Assembly: GCA_023246055.1 (NCBI GenBank) | Contig: JAHFJD010000004.1 | Span: 1-41,753, forward strand | Source: Candidatus Doudnabacteria bacterium | GTDB taxonomy: Bacteria > Patescibacteriota > Doudnabacteria > UBA920 > 2-01-FULL-46-14 | Direction of reading: 5' to 3' | Length of the DNA: 41,753 nt | Notes under the pieces: generated by a model | The model's database searches: none | The model's input: the letters and a program-made list of their open reading frames with translations, nothing else | Told to the model about the DNA's origin: nothing | Translations under genes and position numbers: made by a program | In this document: piece after piece, positions 38,840-41,753 of the stretch | Layout of the letters: each line of letters starts with the position of its first letter | Numbering within the stretch: the first letter of the stretch is position 1

Positions 38840-39180
38840 AAAAAGTATTTAGTCTTAGATCGTAGTCGACCCAGTTTCGTGCAAGCTTTCACGTGTCTTG
38901 CACTACTTAAGAACCAATCAGGAAACAATTGTGGTCTTTCGCGTACGGGACTATCACCCTCTGTGGTCCGCCTTTCCAGGCAGGTTCTACTAGACAACAC
39001 AAGAAATTTTTCCCTCGCTTTTACAGAAGCGATCGATTGGTCTTGCGACCCCTTATTCACAACGGCTGTAACCTTTAAAGAAATGCAACTCCTAATAAAT
39101 TAGAAACTACACCCCCAACATGAATAAGGTTTGGACTGTTCCCCTTTCGCTCGCCACTACTAGGGGAATGCAACCGATCT

Positions 39181-39283
39181 CGCCTCGCTCGCTCGGAAAT
39201 CCAAATTACAAAATCCAAATGTCAAAATTTGACATTTGAAATTTGAGCTTTGTCATTCCGTATCGAACGAAGTGAGATACGGT
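39181..39283 (-). other. IVS-like insertion 1 in 23S 5' domain
   Basis: ccaaatgtcaaaatttgacatttgaaattt insert between GAAAAGAAAAC and CTAGTAGTGGCGAGCG. Confidence 0.7.
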
Positions 39284-39598
39284 AATTGTTTTCTTTTCCA
39301 CATGCTACTGAGATGTTTCACTTCGCATGGTACCCGAACTCTATATACCACTATAGAGACTTCCGAGGTTTACTCGGAAAGGTTTCCCCATTCGGACATC
39401 CCCGGATCAAAGCTTGTTTGCCAGCTCCCCGAGGCGTATCGCCGGCTCCTGCGTCCTTCATCGGCTTTTTGTGCCAAGGCATCCACCGTATACCCTTATC
39501 GGTGTTTTAGACTAAACGCAGACTTACACTGACTGAAACGCAGACTTACGCAGAAAAAATTCCGCGTTCGTCTGCGTCTAGTCCGCGTAGTTCCGCGT

Positions 39599-39631
39599 CT
39601 AGTAGTTGACTAGCAGTTCATAATCGCTAGC
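39599..39631 (-). other. 5' half of the 23S precursor processing stem
   Basis: minus gctagcgattatgaactgctagtcaactactag pairs with 33678..33708. Confidence 0.75.
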
Positions 39632-39731
39632 TTGATCGCCATCAGATCTTGAAGAAAAATCTGACGCGCGATCAATTTGAATTTTACCCCGACCAGTCAG
39701 ACTGGTCTGGGGTTGCCATTTACCCCGTTAG

Positions 39732-39803
39732 AAATCCCGTTTGAGACGAGACGACTAATCGGGGTAAATCCCGTAAAAAATCAGCAAAGATTTCTAACGG
39801 GGT
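39732..39803. repeat. inverted repeat ccccgttagaaatc...gatttctaacgggg
   Basis: Second copy of the element at 32019..32098. Confidence 0.8.
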
Positions 39804-40087
39804 TTACTCATTTCACCCACCTAAATTTCTTGAGAAATTTTGGCGGGTTCATCCCACCAAACGCGTTCGTTGGTTTGGTGAGATATATTCAGTTGTTAAA
39901 GTTCTTGCCATGCTTACTCACTTACCGCTTACTGCATACTACTCTTTACTCCCACAATCCACTCCGATCTAGATCGGGGTGAATTCTAGGAACAAATTCA
40001 ACACCAGATTTCGTATTTTCGTACAGATTCGCCCGCCTGCCAGACGCTTCTAGCGTCAGCGATTGCGGGCAGGTATTTCGTAGTACT

Positions 40088-40111
40088 AAAAAACCGCCTT
40101 TGGGAGGCGGC
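40088..40111 (-). terminator. Rho-independent terminator
   Basis: minus strand CCGCCTCCCAAAGGCGGTTTTTT. Confidence 0.85.
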
Positions 40112-40214
40112 TCTCACATTCACACGAAAATGCAAGTCAGTTCGGCAACCGCCTGGTTTTTATGAATAATGTTTGCTCGTTTCGCATATTTTGCCTGTTT
40201 ATGGAGTTTCTCAC
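40088..40214 (-). ncRNA. candidate ~125-nt leader or small RNA between a consensus promoter and a terminator
   Basis: Promoter at 40221..40249, terminator at 40088; alternative pairing AGGCGG(40149-40154) with CCGCCT(40105-40110). Confidence 0.45.
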
Positions 40215-40220
40215 ACCCCC

Positions 40221-40249
40221 AGTATACTTGTTTTTCTCGAGAAAGTCAA
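40221..40249 (-). promoter_or_regulatory. consensus-like sigma70 promoter
   Basis: minus strand TTGACT - 17 bp - TATACT. Confidence 0.8.
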
Positions 40250-40359
40250 GTTTTTTGAGGTATTTTAGAACGTAAAATCATTTTATGCTTCCCAACCTCT
40301 CATGTCAAGGCTGAAGCTGTCCCCACCTTTTCCACAAAGGAGCGAAGCAACATTGAAAC

Positions 40360-40535
40360 CCTCTCCCCGAATGGGAGAGGGGGGACCGGTACTCCGGTGG
40401 GTGAGGGATGGTGTAGCCAAGGCTACGCAGTGCACGGCAAGCATTTATTTTCCCTCCCCAGGCGTGGGGAGGGATTAAGGGAGAGGTCGTCGGTTTTTAT
40501 TCCCCTCCTCGTGAGGAGGGGTTGGGGGAGGTTAA
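40360..40535. repeat. cluster of three C/G-rich palindromic repeat units
   Basis: ccctctccccgaatgggagagggg; ccctccccaggcgtggggagggattaagggagaggtcg; cccctcctcgtgaggaggggttgggggaggtt. Confidence 0.8.
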
Positions 40536-40618
40536 GAGAATCCTACTCTGACTTGAAATCTCAATCCCGCCATGCTACTCTAAAGAGCTTTCAAAGCAAT
40601 GAATTCAACGGGGGACAA

Positions 40619-40966
40619 ATGAACATGAGCGTATCCAGGAAACCACTGCATGAGCTTTTACTAGATGAAATAGAAAGTAAGTTGCGAGTCCTTAACGATC
40701 CGTTTGAAAACCGGATATTATTAGACTCTACCCAAAAAAAAATAGAACGGTTAAATTACGAAGTGGTATTCGCATTGCGGCTGCTCGACAGCGGCAGTAT
40801 GAAACCGGAACATATGAGAGAAGTGGTCGCGAGGCTTCAAGTAATGAATTTCCCAGAGGGATTCAGTGTTCAGTCATCGGTGACGAAATTGGAAACCGAC
40901 GCCGCCATACTCGAAGCCGAGCGGGCCAAACAGACTACTGGTACAGCCGAAGGTATCACCAGCTAG
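40619..40966 (+). CDS. hypothetical protein, 115 aa
   Basis: MNMSVSRKPLHELLLDEIESKLRVL..., SD GGGGGAC; ORF-track start is extended through repeat sequence. Confidence 0.6.
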   Translation: MNMSVSRKPLHELLLDEIESKLRVLNDPFENRILLDSTQKKIERLNYEVVFALRLLDSGSMKPEHMREVVARLQVMNFPEGFSVQSSVTKLETDAAILEAERAKQTTGTAEGITS

Positions 40967-41052
40967 CAATGCAACAGCAAAGTTCACGAGAGCACGAGGC
41001 TCATCCCTCCGCGCTCTCTTTTTTTTATCTTCTTTTTCTCAAAAGTCCCTTC

Positions 41053-41086
41053 GCCAATTTCCATCGCGGCCGCGATGGAAATTGGC
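41053..41086. repeat. 34-bp perfect palindrome with GCGGCCGC core (solo copy)
   Basis: gccaatttccatcgcggccgcgatggaaattggc. Confidence 0.95.
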
Positions 41087-41148
41087 ACTCATGTTTATCC
41101 CGCACCTTTCCCCCGAAAACCCCTCGGCTTGCCGCGGGGATGAACTCG

Positions 41149-41753
41149 CTATCTCACCACCCGCCGCAAATGCTGCGGAATATGCACTACAATATCTAGA
41201 GCGATAGTATTGCAAAGTTTAGCCAAATTTTCCACTGAATTCTCGTCAAAGGCATTTGCACTCACCACGACAACTTCATCACCGGCCTTGGCCTCTGGCA
41301 CCTCGGTCAAATCTATGGTCGTGATGTTCATGCTCACACGGCCCAAAATCCTGCAAAACCTGTCTTTGTACTTGACCATACCGATGTTTGAAAGTCTGCG
41401 GTCCACGCCCTCAAAATATCCAAGCGGGAGAGTGCCAACCCTCATGTCTTTCTCTGCCTTGAACGTCATGCCATATCCGACCGAATCTCCGGATTTGATT
41501 TTTTTCACTCCTGTGATCCGCGCTCGCATCTCGAGTGTGGGCTCTGTCCCGACAATATTTCCCAAACCAAAAAGCCCCTTGCCTACTCGGACTGTATTGC
41601 TCTTGATGCTAGACAGGTGCCGCAGGCCAGTGGTGGCGGCAAGGTGAATGAATTTAAAAGGGAATTCGAGAGTCAGTTTTTCAACCAAAGGATTCCAGAC
41701 CTCAATTTGTTTCTTCGTATAATCATCATCCTCCCCATCTGCAAAATGCGAGC
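41149..41753 (-). CDS. alr: alanine racemase, partial (5' end beyond window)
   Basis: 'HFADGEDDDYTKKQIEVWNPLVEKL', 'AATTGLRHLSSIKSNTVRVGKGLFGL', 'VGYGMTFKAEKDMRVGTLPLGYFEGVDRRLSN', 'GRVSMNITTIDLTEVP'. Confidence 0.93.
   Translation of the reverse strand, partial: SHFADGEDDDYTKKQIEVWNPLVEKLTLEFPFKFIHLAATTGLRHLSSIKSNTVRVGKGLFGLGNIVGTEPTLEMRARITGVKKIKSGDSVGYGMTFKAEKDMRVGTLPLGYFEGVDRRLSNIGMVKYKDRFCRILGRVSMNITTIDLTEVPEAKAGDEVVVVSANAFDENSVENLAKLCNTIALDIVVHIPQHLRRVVR

Noticed and set aside
39236-39510. ORFs at 39236-39532
   Set aside because: 23S 5' domain sequence

Overview
The 41.7 kb window reads as a Patescibacteria/CPR-type (Parcubacteria-like) chromosome segment using the standard code (TGA is used as stop); the lineage is inferred. 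Recognisable genes include a GAF/histidine kinase, P-type cation ATPase, MgtE-like membrane domain, CcdA-like protein, ATP-cone protein, PhhB, rpoD-dnaG, ppa, XRE+DUF2975, DUF1905, TfoX-N, tRNA-Ser(GGA), EndoQ-like PHP protein, YvcK-like, kbl/methyltransferase/tdh, glmS, TrmB-like regulator, IMPase, cupin, gap, pgk, an RHH-nucleotidyltransferase fusion, 5S and 23S rRNA, and a partial alr. The best candidate for an undescribed system is a compact ~636 bp unit (16546-17181): a winged-helix + Cas2-fold (PaaX-like) gene tightly bracketed by two loop-free perfect palindromes with the same core (GTGGCAAAT.CCTGCGGCCGCAGG.ATTTGCCAC), with a related solo palindrome at 41053-41086 and no CRISPR array or cas1. 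Second, a family of C/G-rich palindromic repeats is inserted in frame in at least six protein-coding genes (twice in tdh) and also fills intergenic spaces. Third, the 23S gene carries four group I introns (about E. coli 1931, 2262, 2511, 2604) and three IVS-like insertions. In three introns the loop between the P7 strands is occupied by the same 'tgtcattcccgcg...gggatgaca' repeat found elsewhere in the window. The 23S has no adjacent 16S, and a promoter/leader/terminator unit resembling an attenuator lies upstream of it.
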